NCBI GenBank assembly: GCA_002345025.1
Contig: DDUX01000003.1
Span: 1-40,427 of the forward strand
Direction: 5' to 3'
Origin: Candidatus Accumulibacter iunctus
GTDB lineage: Bacteria; Pseudomonadota; Gammaproteobacteria; Burkholderiales; Rhodocyclaceae
Length of the DNA: 40,427 bases
Part shown: piece by piece, positions 30,962 through 39,172 of the stretch
Layout: every line of letters starts with the position of its first letter
Position numbering within the stretch: position 1 is the stretch's first letter
Notes under the pieces: generated by a model
The model's input: only the letters and a program-made list of their open reading frames with translations
Databases searched by the model: none
What the model was told of the DNA's origin: nothing
Made by a program: the position numbers and the translations under genes

Positions 30962-32743
30962 TCAGCCGGCCAGTGTCAGTGGAATCAGCCCGCGCAGGGC
31001 GTTTCCGAGGTAGATGCGGCGGGCCTGCTGCAGGTCGGCGCGATGCAGGACCTGCTCGACCGCCTGTCCCGAGTCGAGTAGCTGCCGGCGCAGAACTCCC
31101 GGCAGCAGACCGCACGACAGGGGCGGCGTCAGGAGCAGTCCGCCGCGCTCGACGAAAACGTTGCTCCGCGCGCCTTCGCAGACCTCGCCACCCTCGTTGC
31201 AGAAGATTGCATCAAAGACTCCTGGCCGCTCTGCCAACGCGGCAAGCGTGCGATCGTAACGGGACCGGGCCGTGGTCTTGTGACGCAGCAGATAGTCATC
31301 GGCGGACAGGGTCTCGTTTGCCCACACTGCCGTGCGCCAGGCTGGCGGATCGCCGACCAGCGGCGACACGCTGATGGCATGGCTGCCATCGTGCCTGAGA
31401 GCCAGCCGAACCCGGAAGACCCCGTCAGAATGGGCAGTCGCTGTCGCGGCGAGTGCCGCTGCCAGGCTGGGCAGTATGCAGGCAAAGCCGAGACTGCCGG
31501 CGGAAGCCTGCAGGCGCTCGAGGTGGAACCGCAGCAGTGGATAGCGGCCGGCCTCGAGGCGCAGCGTTTCGAAGAGCTCGAATCCGGGATCGGAGTCAGT
31601 GAGGAAGCTCGCTTTCAGCAGGCATTCAGCGTATTCGCTGGCCGCATCGGCGTCGGCGACGATGCCGCTGCCGACACCGATGCGGGCCTTGCCGAGTGGG
31701 TCAAGCTCAAGGGTGCGGATTGCCACGTTGAAGCGGCAGTTGCCGCCCGGGGCCAGCCAGCCCAGAGCGCCGGTGTACAGCCCGCGCGCCGTCTCCTCGA
31801 GTTCGGCGATGCGTTGCATCGCACGGATCTTGGGCGCTCCGGTGATCGAACCACAGGGAAACAGAGCACGGAACAGGTCGGCCAGGCTCACCCCGGGCAA
31901 CTCGGCGGAGATCGTCGACACCATCTGCCAGAGTGTCGGATAGGCCTCGGTCTCGCACAGGGCATGGACGCGGACCTTGCCGGGTTGGGCCAGCCGTCCG
32001 AGATCATTGCGCAGCAGGTCGACGATCATGATGTTCTCCGCACGCTCCTTGGGCGAAGCGGCGAGGGCTGCGCGGCGCGCTGCATCTTCGTCCGCCGTAC
32101 GGCCGCGAGCGGCGGTGCCTTTCATCGGTCGTGTCAGTACGTGATCGGCTCTGCGCTCGAAGAACAGCTCGGGCGAGAACGAGAGGATCGTGTCGTCGCC
32201 GATCCTCAGGTAGCCGCCGTAGCGGACCGGTTGCCGTGCCCGCAAGCGCTGGTAGAGCGCCAGCGGGTCGCCGTAGACGCGGCAGCTCATCTGGAACGTG
32301 AGGTTGATCTGGTAGCAGTCGCCGTCGGCGATCCAGTTGCGGATCTGCCGCACCTGCCTGGCGTGCCGCGACGCAGAGACTGCCGGCAGCAGGTCGGCGA
32401 TGCCAGCAGCCAACCGTTGCTGCTCGGGAAGCGCCTTCAGGCGGGCGGCGAGGAAGGCAGCGACGGCGTTCGCGTCGAGCCAGTCGCCGCGTTCGAAAAC
32501 CCAGGCGCGCATCACCGGACCGACCGGTGGCAGGGTCGCGGCAGCGGCGTCGAACGAGGCAGCGAGTGCGTAATCGGCGGCCAGAGCAACCCAGTGGCCG
32601 GCAGCGAGTTCGCCCTCGATGGTTGCGAAAAGAGCCAGGGGATCGTTGCTGCCGGCAAGCTGGTAGCTCCGGCAGCAGCCGGAAAGCAGCAGGGCTTCGC
32701 CCCGATCACCGTCGAACAGTGCGAAGTCACCGCTGGCGGACAT
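30962..32743 (-). CDS. pabB: PabB-PabC fusion: aminodeoxychorismate synthase and lyase
   Basis: The product is a 593-aa two-domain protein. Residues about 1-380 are the chorismate-binding component I: RPMKGTAARGR has the lysine (K of MKGT) that marks PabB rather than TrpE, then MIVDLLRNDLGR and LFPCGSITGAPKIRAM. Residues about 381-593 are a PLP-dependent class IV lyase: FELFETLRLEAGRYPLLRFHLERL, then EGARSNVFVERGG and LTPPLSCGLLPGVLR. The fused enzyme should make 4-aminobenzoate from chorismate together with a PabA amidotransferase, which is not in the window. The start at 32743 (MSASGDF) is chosen over a longer frame. Confidence 0.9.
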   Translation of the reverse strand: MSASGDFALFDGDRGEALLLSGCCRSYQLAGSNDPLALFATIEGELAAGHWVALAADYALAASFDAAAATLPPVGPVMRAWVFERGDWLDANAVAAFLAARLKALPEQQRLAAGIADLLPAVSASRHARQVRQIRNWIADGDCYQINLTFQMSCRVYGDPLALYQRLRARQPVRYGGYLRIGDDTILSFSPELFFERRADHVLTRPMKGTAARGRTADEDAARRAALAASPKERAENIMIVDLLRNDLGRLAQPGKVRVHALCETEAYPTLWQMVSTISAELPGVSLADLFRALFPCGSITGAPKIRAMQRIAELEETARGLYTGALGWLAPGGNCRFNVAIRTLELDPLGKARIGVGSGIVADADAASEYAECLLKASFLTDSDPGFELFETLRLEAGRYPLLRFHLERLQASAGSLGFACILPSLAAALAATATAHSDGVFRVRLALRHDGSHAISVSPLVGDPPAWRTAVWANETLSADDYLLRHKTTARSRYDRTLAALAERPGVFDAIFCNEGGEVCEGARSNVFVERGGLLLTPPLSCGLLPGVLRRQLLDSGQAVEQVLHRADLQQARRIYLGNALRGLIPLTLAG

Positions 32744-32797
32744 CAGCCTGCAGGCGCCTGCGTCCTCACCCGCCACGTGCCGCGGTGGAGCCCGGCA

Positions 32798-33025
32798 TCA
32801 CTTGCGCCGCAGAAAGAACTCGAAGACCTTGCCCGTCTCGGAACGCGACAACAGTTCATTGCCCGTCTGTCTGGCAAAGGCCTCGAAATCCTTGACAGCC
32901 CCTGGGTCGGTCGCCAGTACATGCAGGACTTCACCTGTCGACATCTCGGCAAGCGCCTTCTTGGTCCGCAGGATGGGCAAGGGGCAGTTGAGGCCCTTGA
33001 CATCTAACTCTCGATCGAAATGCAT
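32798..33025 (-). CDS. TusA/SirA-family sulfur-carrier protein
   Basis: The product has 75 aa, a typical TusA size. The CPxP motif (C14-P-L-P17) in LDVKGLNCPLPILRTKKAL holds the sulfur-accepting cysteine at the end of the first helix. TusA relays persulfide sulfur for tRNA thiolation and molybdenum cofactor; close paralogues serve sulfur oxidation. Here the neighbours are moaC and soxYZ on the other side of the protease gene, so either use fits. An ATG at 33025 gives the normal length; a GTG at 33052 would extend it by nine residues. A TACAAT -10 lies at 33055-33060 on this strand. Confidence 0.85.
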   Translation of the reverse strand: MHFDRELDVKGLNCPLPILRTKKALAEMSTGEVLHVLATDPGAVKDFEAFARQTGNELLSRSETGKVFEFFLRRK

Positions 33026-33064
33026 GTCGTGATCCACAAGAAAACCGGGCACGTATTGTAAACG

Positions 33065-34522
33065 CTAAAGTCCGCTCCTTTTCTGCTTCGCTTCCTCGGC
33101 CTGCAATCGGCGCAACTCGCGCAGCCGGGCGTCAACCGCCGACTGCTCGAAGAAATTCCCATCGGCGGCCTGTTGCGCGAACTGCAACTGCTCGACGGCT
33201 GGCCCGAGTTGTCCTTGCAGGAGATAGAACTCGGCCTGGGCGCGGTGCTGCTGCAGGCGCCTGCCGGTTGCCGAGAAGGTTCTCGCCTGAAGGCCATGCA
33301 GCTTGTAGTCGGAAGAGTGGAACTGCAACTGCGAATCGAGGAAGATCCGCGCCTGTTCGTACTGCTTCGCTGCGAGCAGGGACTCTGCGTAGCCATAGAC
33401 CAGCGCCGCGGACTGCGGATAGCGGTGCAAGGCGTCACGGTAGATCGCGGTTGCTCCGCCGGGGTCGTTGTCGGCGATCCGGATCGTTGCCGCAAGTCCG
33501 GCAAGCAGCGGCGAAGAAAGCTTCAGCGCGGCGAGCGCATCGAACTCGCGCTGTGCTCCGGCGACGTCCTTTGCCCGCAACAGCGAGTAGCTCAGCCCGT
33601 AACGGGTCGCTGCCTCGGAGGCATATTTCTTCTCCCGCAACTGCCTGCCGAATTCGCTGATCCCCTCCTGCGGCGTACCCATCTGTGCCCGCAACTTCGC
33701 CCGTGCGAGGTGGAAGTCGAGGCTGTCGGCCACTTGCCGATAGGGGGCGCTCTGCGCCCGGTTCTGCATGTCCGACATTCGATCGACGGTCAACGGGTGC
33801 GATCGCATGTAGACCGGGGCGTTGTTCTCATAGACCCTGCCCGCCTGTTGCAGTCGGCCAAAGAAATCGGCCATGCCGCGCACGTCGAAGCCGGCCTGCG
33901 CCAGTGTCTGAAAGCCCACACGATCCGCCTCGCGTTCGAAATCGCGACTGTAGGCAAGTTGTGCCTGAATCGACCCGGCCTGCGCCGAGGCAATGGCGGC
34001 GGTTGCCACTTGCGAGTTCGCGCGGGCAGCGAGTACGCCGACGGCCATCGCGATCATGGTGGCGACCGAGCTCTGCTTCTCGCGGAGGATCTGGCGCGCC
34101 AGGTGTGACTGCAGTACGTGCGAGATCTCGTGTGCCAGGACGGCCGCCAGTTCGGACTCCGACTGCGCCGTCAGCAGCGTCCCCGTGTTCACCCCGATGA
34201 AGCCGCCGAACATGGCGAAGGCATTGACCGTGTTGTCACGGACGAGGAAGAAGTAACAGTCGGCCGTCGGGTCCGCACTGGCAGCCACCAGGCGACCGCC
34301 CAGGCGGTTGATATAGTCCGACAACTCGGGGTCGTCGACGTAGCTTGGCTCGCGCAGGCGAATCTCGTTCAGAATCCGCTCGCCGATCCGCCGTTCAAGC
34401 TGTGGCGAGAGCTCGGCACGCGCAGCTTCGCCTAGGTCTGGCAGTTCGTCCGTTGCCAGGGCTGGCGAAACCGTGATCGCAATGGCCACGACCAGGCCGG
34501 CGACGAGACGCAGCAACGTCAT
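33065..34522 (-). CDS. bepA: Periplasmic M48 metalloprotease with TPR tail (BepA-like)
   Basis: The product has 485 aa. A signal peptide (MTLLRLVAGLVVAIAITVSPALA) sends it to the periplasm. The zinc site is H131-E-I-S-H135 with E198 in READRVG. The catalytic domain runs to about 270, with VNAFAMFGGFIGVNTG and HPLTVDRMSDM. The C-terminal half (about 290-460) is TPR-like helical repeats (YGLSYSLLRAKDVAGAQREFDAL, AALVYGYAESLLAAKQYEQA). BepA degrades or helps assemble outer-membrane proteins such as LptD, which fits an LPS-bearing cell that also has lptFG here. Orthology to E. coli BepA is likely but not proved. Confidence 0.87.
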   Translation of the reverse strand: MTLLRLVAGLVVAIAITVSPALATDELPDLGEAARAELSPQLERRIGERILNEIRLREPSYVDDPELSDYINRLGGRLVAASADPTADCYFFLVRDNTVNAFAMFGGFIGVNTGTLLTAQSESELAAVLAHEISHVLQSHLARQILREKQSSVATMIAMAVGVLAARANSQVATAAIASAQAGSIQAQLAYSRDFEREADRVGFQTLAQAGFDVRGMADFFGRLQQAGRVYENNAPVYMRSHPLTVDRMSDMQNRAQSAPYRQVADSLDFHLARAKLRAQMGTPQEGISEFGRQLREKKYASEAATRYGLSYSLLRAKDVAGAQREFDALAALKLSSPLLAGLAATIRIADNDPGGATAIYRDALHRYPQSAALVYGYAESLLAAKQYEQARIFLDSQLQFHSSDYKLHGLQARTFSATGRRLQQHRAQAEFYLLQGQLGPAVEQLQFAQQAADGNFFEQSAVDARLRELRRLQAEEAKQKRSGL

Positions 34523-34540
34523 CAAACGAGGTTCCCTGTC

Positions 34541-34568
34541 TTGAGTAGGCGACAATGGATGCTATGAT
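34541..34568 (+). promoter_or_regulatory. Promoter of moaC-soxYZ
   Basis: TTGAGT at 34541-34546 and TATGAT at 34563-34568 are 16 bases apart in the divergent gap with the M48 protease gene. The predicted start near 34575 gives a leader of about 90 nt. That leader shows no recognisable molybdenum-cofactor riboswitch fold by eye. Confidence 0.45.
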
Positions 34569-34665
34569 ACCCAACGAGTGGCCGACGAAGTGTGACCAAG
34601 CGTTACAGTGCTCCTTCGTCGCTGCGGTTTCAGCGCCCCGTTCGTCTTGAGCTCTTTCTTTGGCC

Positions 34666-35148
34666 ATGCTTCCCAGTCCTCTTTCCCATTTCGATCGGCA
34701 CGGTCAGGCGCAGATGGTCGATGTCGCGGCGAAAGCCGAGACGCATCGGCAGGCGACCGCCACCGGCTCCATCTCGATGCGCCCCGAGACTCTGGCGCTG
34801 ATCGTCCAGGGCTCCGCCAGCAAGGGGGACGTCCTCGCGGTTGCGCGGATTGCGGCGATCCAGGGCGCCAAACGCACGGCCGACCTGATCCCGCTCTGCC
34901 ACCCCCTTGCCATCACCAGAATCACCGTCGACTTCGCGATCGACAGCGAGGCCAGCAGCGTCGCCTGCAAAGCGCGTGTCGAGTGTTTCGGCCGTACCGG
35001 TGTCGAGATGGAAGCCCTGTCCGCAGTCAGCGTCGGTCTGCTGACGATCTACGACATGTGCAAGGCAGCCGATCGCGGCATGCGCCTGGAAGGTATTCGC
35101 CTCCTCGAGAAGAGCGGTGGCCGCTCCGGACACTGGCAGGGAGGGTGA
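34666..35148 (+). CDS. moaC: Cyclic pyranopterin monophosphate synthase
   Basis: The product has 160 aa, the normal MoaC length. It rearranges the MoaA product into cyclic pyranopterin monophosphate, the first stable intermediate of molybdenum cofactor. Conserved blocks are MVDVAAKAETHR, SKGDVLAVARIAAIQGAKRT, IPLCHPLAIT (active-site region), GVEMEALSAVSVGLLTIYDMCK and MRLEGIRLLEKSGGRSG. The ATG at 34666 is chosen; a TTG two codons earlier is possible. It is the first gene of a unit with soxY and soxZ. Confidence 0.95.
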   Translation: MLPSPLSHFDRHGQAQMVDVAAKAETHRQATATGSISMRPETLALIVQGSASKGDVLAVARIAAIQGAKRTADLIPLCHPLAITRITVDFAIDSEASSVACKARVECFGRTGVEMEALSAVSVGLLTIYDMCKAADRGMRLEGIRLLEKSGGRSGHWQGG

Positions 35149-35167
35149 CGCGATCGTGCGGGAAACG

Positions 35168-35650
35168 ATGCCTGACGGCGACCGCTTGCGCCGCTTGTTG
35201 CTCAAGGCGGCCGGTGCCGGTATCGGTGTTGGCGCGCTGCTGGCTGCCGATCTGCTGAAGCCGACTGCTGTTCTGGCGGCCGACTGGAACCGCGCTGCCT
35301 TCAGCGCGACCAGCCTGTCGGAGGCGATCAGGGCGGCAGGCGCAAGCGGCTCGATCGACAGTGGCAGTATCGTCATCAAGACTGTGGAGATTGCCGAGAA
35401 CGGTGCTCAGGTGCCGCTGGAGGTGACGAGCAACGTACCCGACAGCCAGAGCATCAGCATCTTTGTCGAGAAGAACCCGATGCCGCTGGCGGCCAGCCTG
35501 AGTTTCGCCAAGGGCGCGCTGGCGCGTGTGCGGTTGCAGCTCAAGATGGCCGAGTCATCGCGCATCCGGGTGGTCGTCAGGGCGGCTGACGGAAAGAATT
35601 ACCACGCCAGTCGTGAGGTCAAGGTGACGCTCGGCGGCTGTGGCGCCTGA
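35168..35650 (+). CDS. soxY: Thiosulfate-oxidation carrier subunit SoxY
   Basis: The product has 160 aa. A twin-arginine signal (RRLLLKAAGAGIG then a hydrophobic stretch ending AVLA) exports it folded, usually bound to SoxZ. The C-terminus is GGCGA; C158 is the swinging-arm cysteine to which thiosulfate and sulfur intermediates are attached. The core has IDSGSIVIKTVEIAENGAQVPLEV, a typical SoxY sandwich strand set. The ATG at 35168 is chosen; a GTG at 35156 with a more distant purine-rich site is an alternative. SoxAX, SoxB and SoxCD are not in the window. Confidence 0.9.
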   Translation: MPDGDRLRRLLLKAAGAGIGVGALLAADLLKPTAVLAADWNRAAFSATSLSEAIRAAGASGSIDSGSIVIKTVEIAENGAQVPLEVTSNVPDSQSISIFVEKNPMPLAASLSFAKGALARVRLQLKMAESSRIRVVVRAADGKNYHASREVKVTLGGCGA

Positions 35651-35666
35651 GACAGCGAGATCGAAG

Positions 35667-35987
35667 ATGGGTGAAGCAATCAAGATCCGCGCCAGCGTGC
35701 AGGGTGAACTCACCGAAATCCGTTTCCTCATGCCGCATCCGATGGAGACGGGTCAGCGCAAGGGCCCCGAGAGTGGCAAGCTGATTCCCGCACACTTCAT
35801 CCAGAGCTTCTCGCTCACCGCCAACGGCGCACTGTTGGTCGGCGGCCAGTTGAATACCTCGATTTCGCGCAACCCCCTTTTCTCCCTCTATGCGCGTGGA
35901 CTGAAGCCGGGCGATCGGATTGCCGTCGAGTGGTCCGACACCAAGGGTGACAGGCGCCGCGACGAAGTCATCGTCGCCGTGTCGTAG
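35667..35987 (+). CDS. soxZ: Thiosulfate-oxidation protein SoxZ
   Basis: The product has 106 aa, normal for SoxZ. IKIRASVQGELTEIRFLMPHPMETG is the family start, and IPAHFIQSFSLTANG and SRNPLFSLYARGLKPGDRIAVEWSDTKG complete the immunoglobulin-like fold. It forms the SoxYZ heterodimer and needs no signal of its own because it leaves the cell with SoxY. It is 16 bp after soxY. Confidence 0.93.
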   Translation: MGEAIKIRASVQGELTEIRFLMPHPMETGQRKGPESGKLIPAHFIQSFSLTANGALLVGGQLNTSISRNPLFSLYARGLKPGDRIAVEWSDTKGDRRRDEVIVAVS

Positions 35988-36013
35988 CCGGCGCGCCAGC
36001 AGCGACTTCCGGG

Positions 36014-36038
36014 CAAAAAAAACCCGCCAGAGGCGGGT
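36014..36038 (-). terminator. Intrinsic terminator of the cold-shock gene
   Basis: On the minus strand ACCCGCC-TCT-GGCGGGT (36038-36022) forms a 7-bp stem with a 3-nt loop and is followed by eight T. This is a textbook rho-independent terminator for the cold-shock gene ending at 36061. From the plus strand, the convergent soxZ transcript (ending 35987) lacks the T run but could also be affected. Confidence 0.85.
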
Positions 36039-36060
36039 ACCTGATGCGCCCCCGAAAGGA

Positions 36061-36264
36061 TCAGGCGCGCGCGATGTTCGATGCTTGCTTGCCCTTGGGG
36101 CCCTGCGTTACGTCGAAGGAAACCTTTTCGCCCTCTTTGAGGGTCTTGAACCCGCCCATGCTGATTGCGGAAAAATGGGCGAAGAGATCCTCGCTGCCAT
36201 CATCCGGTGTGATGAAGCCGAAACCCTTGGCGTCATTGAACCACTTTACTGTACCAGTTGCCAT
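36061..36264 (-). CDS. cspA: Cold-shock-domain RNA chaperone
   Basis: The product has 67 aa and is a single cold-shock domain. KWFNDAKGFGFITPDD is RNP1 (KGFGFI) and DLFAHFSAI is RNP2 (LFAHF). It binds single-stranded RNA/DNA and melts secondary structure. MATGTVKWF is the standard start, preceded by AGGAAG. The paralogue letter cannot be told from sequence. A promoter at 36398-36427 gives a leader of about 127 nt, as long as in cold-induced csp genes. It ends in the terminator 36014-36038. Confidence 0.94.
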   Translation of the reverse strand: MATGTVKWFNDAKGFGFITPDDGSEDLFAHFSAISMGGFKTLKEGEKVSFDVTQGPKGKQASNIARA

Positions 36265-36397
36265 ATTGCCACTTCCTTCAAAAAAGACTGAATCCGGGCA
36301 CTGCCCGACTTGCATGCTTCCAAATCAACGATCGCCGACAAGGCATTTCAGACAGGCAGAAGAACCTTGCTGCGCAATCAATCCGAAGCATGGCAGC

Positions 36398-36427
36398 TTT
36401 TTACGCTAAAGCAGGCCGATGCGTCAA
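36398..36427 (-). promoter_or_regulatory. Promoter of the cold-shock gene
   Basis: On the minus strand TTGACG (36427-36422) and TAAAAA (36403-36398) are 18 bases apart. The predicted start near 36391 leaves a leader of about 127 nt, long enough for a temperature-responsive fold like that of E. coli cspA. Confidence 0.45.
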
Positions 36428-36490
36428 GCTTTTTTGCTTGCCGCTGCGCGCGGGTTCAGCGTTGGCTTGCCGAAACTGGCCGAGGCGGTA

Positions 36491-36518
36491 TTGCGCATCC
36501 GTATGGACTGGTTAGAAT
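36491..36518 (+). promoter_or_regulatory. Promoter placed for leaderless clpS
   Basis: TTGCGC at 36491-36496 and TAGAAT at 36513-36518 are 16 bases apart. The -10 ends six bases before the clpS ATG at 36525 and no ribosome-binding site is visible, so the transcript may begin at the start codon. Confidence 0.45.
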
Positions 36519-36524
36519 TCGGCT

Positions 36525-36833
36525 ATGGCAACAAAGCATCAAGACGGATCACTCCTCGAAACGAAGCGCACGCAGTTAGCGCCGCCGCCACTGTACAAGG
36601 TGCTGTTGCTGAACGATGATTTCACGCCGATGGACTTCGTGATCGTCGTTCTGCAGCGGTTCTTTGCAATGGATCGTGAACAGGCAACGCGGATCATGCT
36701 CAAAGTGCACACGGAAGGCAGAGGGGTCTGTGGCGTTTACCCGCGCGACGTCGCTGCCACCAAGGTAGAACAGGTCACAGGTTTCGCACGCAGCAACCAG
36801 CACCCGCTGGCGTGTGTAATGGAGGAGAACTGA
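36525..36833 (+). CDS. clpS: ClpS adaptor for N-end rule degradation
   Basis: The product has 102 aa. ClpS binds destabilising N-terminal residues and hands substrates to ClpA. The core is PPPLYKVLLLNDDFTPMDFVIVVLQRFF, then ATRIMLKVHTEGRGVCGVYPRDVAATKV and a C-terminal helix ending HPLACVMEEN. The NDDFTPMDFV loop is the binding-pocket signature. It stops exactly where clpA begins. It is divergent from the cold-shock gene across 260 bp. Confidence 0.95.
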   Translation: MATKHQDGSLLETKRTQLAPPPLYKVLLLNDDFTPMDFVIVVLQRFFAMDREQATRIMLKVHTEGRGVCGVYPRDVAATKVEQVTGFARSNQHPLACVMEEN

Positions 36834-39092
36834 ATGATTGCGCAGGAACTTGAAGTCAGCTTGCACATGGCGTTCGTCGAGGCACGACAAAAGCGTCACG
36901 AGTTCATCACCGTCGAACACCTCCTGCTGGCGCTGCTCGACAACCCCTCGGCAGTCGAGGCGTTGCGGGCCTGTGGCGCGAACATCGAGCAACTGCGCAA
37001 GGATCTGACCCGCTTCATTGGTGAGCACACGCCCACCGTGTCCGGCGAGGACGAGATCGACACGCAGCCGACACTCGGCTTTCAGCGCGTCATCCAGCGC
37101 GCAATCCTGCACGTCCAGTCCTCGGGGCGCAAGGAAGTGAATGGGGCCAATGTCCTCGTGGCGATCTTCGGCGAGAAGGATTCGCACGCGGTCTATTACC
37201 TCCAGAAGCAGGGGGTCACGCGCCTGGATGTGGTCAACTTCATTTCGCACGGCATCAGCAAAGTGCCGCAGAACTCGCCTCGCAGCGAGCCGGAAGCCGA
37301 GCCGGAAGCCGAGCAGCAGGCTGCGGCCGGCCCGCTCGACAGCTATACGATCAACCTCAACGCGCTGGCCCTGCAGGGCAAGATCGATCCGCTGATTGGC
37401 CGCGACAGTGAGCTTGAGCGGGTGATCCAGACGCTCTGCCGTCGACGCAAGAACAACCCCTTGCTGGTCGGGGAAGCGGGCGTCGGCAAGACGGCCATTG
37501 CCGAAGGACTGGCACGGCGCATCGTCGAGAGCGACATTCCGGAGATCCTTGCGAAGGCCAACGTCTATTGCCTTGACATGGGCTCCCTTTTGGCGGGCAC
37601 CAAGTACCGTGGTGATTTCGAGCAGCGCCTGAAAGGGGTGCTGAAGCAGTTGAGCGACAACCCGCAGGCAATCCTGTTCATCGACGAGATCCATACGCTC
37701 ATCGGCGCTGGCTCGGCTTCTGGCGGCACGCTTGATGCTTCGAACCTGCTCAAGCCGGCTCTGTCCACGGGGCAGCTGAAGTGCATCGGCGCGACGACCT
37801 ACAACGAATATCGCGGCATCTTTGAGAAGGACCATGCCCTGTCACGGCGCTTCCAGAAGATCGACGTCAATGAGCCATCGAGCGCCGAGGCGGTGGAGAT
37901 TCTCAAGGGTCTCAAGTCACGCTTCGAGGCCCACCACGGCATCAAGTACTCGGCTGCCGCACTGAACTCGGCGGTCGAACTGTCGGTCCGATTCATTACC
38001 GACCGGCACCTGCCCGACAAGGCCATCGATGTCATCGACGAAGCAGGGGCAGCGCAAAGGATCCTGCCGAAGTCGAAGCAGAAGAAGCTGATCGGCAAGA
38101 TCGACATCGAGGAGATCGTTGCCAAGATCGCACGCATTCCGTCGACCCACGTCTCGTCCGACGACCGCAACAACCTGCGTAACCTCGACCGAGACCTGAA
38201 GGCAGTCGTCTTCGGCCAGGATGCCGCCATCGACGCGCTCGCCCGGGCGATCAAGATGGCGCGCTCGGGTCTGGGCAATCCGACCCGGCCGATCGGCAGT
38301 TTCCTCTTTTCCGGCCCCACCGGTGTCGGCAAGACCGAGGTTGCCAAGCAGCTGGCCTATTGTCTCGGCAACGAGCTGGTTCGCTTCGACATGTCGGAGT
38401 ACATGGAACGGCACGCCGTCTCTCGGCTGATTGGCGCGCCGCCGGGCTACGTCGGCTTCGACCAGGGAGGTCTGCTGACCGAGGCGATCACCAAGAGGCC
38501 CTACAGCGTCCTGCTCCTCGACGAGATCGAGAAGGCACATCCGGACATCTACAACATCCTCCTGCAGGTCATGGATCACGGCACGCTGACCGACAACAAC
38601 GGTCGCAAGGCCGACTTCCGCAACGTCGTGATCATCATGACCACCAATGCCGGGCAGGAGGCGATCCAGAAGGCAACGATGGGCTTCACCCCGTCGCGGC
38701 AGGCCGGTGACGAAATGGCGGAAATCAAGCGCATCTTCACGCCCGAGTTCCGCAACCGGCTTGATGCGACGATCTCGTTCCGGGCCCTCGACCACGAGGT
38801 CATTCTGCGGGTGGTCGACAAGTTCCTGATGCAGCTGGAAGCACAGTTGCATGACAAGAAGGTTGAGGTCGTGTTCACCGCTGCCCTGAAGGAACATCTC
38901 GCCGCCACGGGTTTCGACCCGCTGATGGGTGCCAGGCCCATGGCGAGGCTGATTCAGGATACCATCCGCGCCTCGCTGGCTGACGAACTGCTGTTCGGCA
39001 GGCTCGCCAGTGGCGGCCACGTCACGGTCGATCTCGACGACGACGAAAAAGTGAAGCTCGTGTTCGAGGAAGAGCCCGTTGTCGTTGCCTGA
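36834..39092 (+). CDS. clpA: ATP-dependent protease ATPase subunit ClpA
   Basis: The product has 752 aa (E. coli 758) and is the hexameric unfoldase that feeds ClpP. Two ClpN repeats occupy residues 1-140 (FVEARQKRHEFITVEHLLLALLD). A linker with tandem EPEAEPEAE follows (about 150-165, two copies of a 12-base DNA unit). AAA-1 Walker A is GEAGVGKT at 213-220, Walker B ILFIDEIH. AAA-2 Walker A is GPTGVGKT at 494-501, Walker B SVLLLDEIEKAHPD. An IGL-like ClpP loop is expected near 615. GGAGGAG lies just before the ATG. It is coupled to clpS and ended by the terminator 39110-39139. Confidence 0.96.
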   Translation: MIAQELEVSLHMAFVEARQKRHEFITVEHLLLALLDNPSAVEALRACGANIEQLRKDLTRFIGEHTPTVSGEDEIDTQPTLGFQRVIQRAILHVQSSGRKEVNGANVLVAIFGEKDSHAVYYLQKQGVTRLDVVNFISHGISKVPQNSPRSEPEAEPEAEQQAAAGPLDSYTINLNALALQGKIDPLIGRDSELERVIQTLCRRRKNNPLLVGEAGVGKTAIAEGLARRIVESDIPEILAKANVYCLDMGSLLAGTKYRGDFEQRLKGVLKQLSDNPQAILFIDEIHTLIGAGSASGGTLDASNLLKPALSTGQLKCIGATTYNEYRGIFEKDHALSRRFQKIDVNEPSSAEAVEILKGLKSRFEAHHGIKYSAAALNSAVELSVRFITDRHLPDKAIDVIDEAGAAQRILPKSKQKKLIGKIDIEEIVAKIARIPSTHVSSDDRNNLRNLDRDLKAVVFGQDAAIDALARAIKMARSGLGNPTRPIGSFLFSGPTGVGKTEVAKQLAYCLGNELVRFDMSEYMERHAVSRLIGAPPGYVGFDQGGLLTEAITKRPYSVLLLDEIEKAHPDIYNILLQVMDHGTLTDNNGRKADFRNVVIIMTTNAGQEAIQKATMGFTPSRQAGDEMAEIKRIFTPEFRNRLDATISFRALDHEVILRVVDKFLMQLEAQLHDKKVEVVFTAALKEHLAATGFDPLMGARPMARLIQDTIRASLADELLFGRLASGGHVTVDLDDDEKVKLVFEEEPVVVA

Positions 39093-39109
39093 GGTTCCCA
39101 CCAATCCAG

Positions 39110-39139
39110 CGGCCACACGGCAGCGTGTGGCCGGTTTTT
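39110..39139 (+). terminator. Intrinsic terminator of clpS-clpA
   Basis: CGGCCACAC (39110-39118) pairs perfectly with GTGTGGCCG (39125-39133) across a 6-nt loop, followed by GTTTTT. It separates clpA from rraA. Confidence 0.85.
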
Positions 39140-39172
39140 CTGCGCAGCGACAGGGCGAGAGAGGGCAGCATC

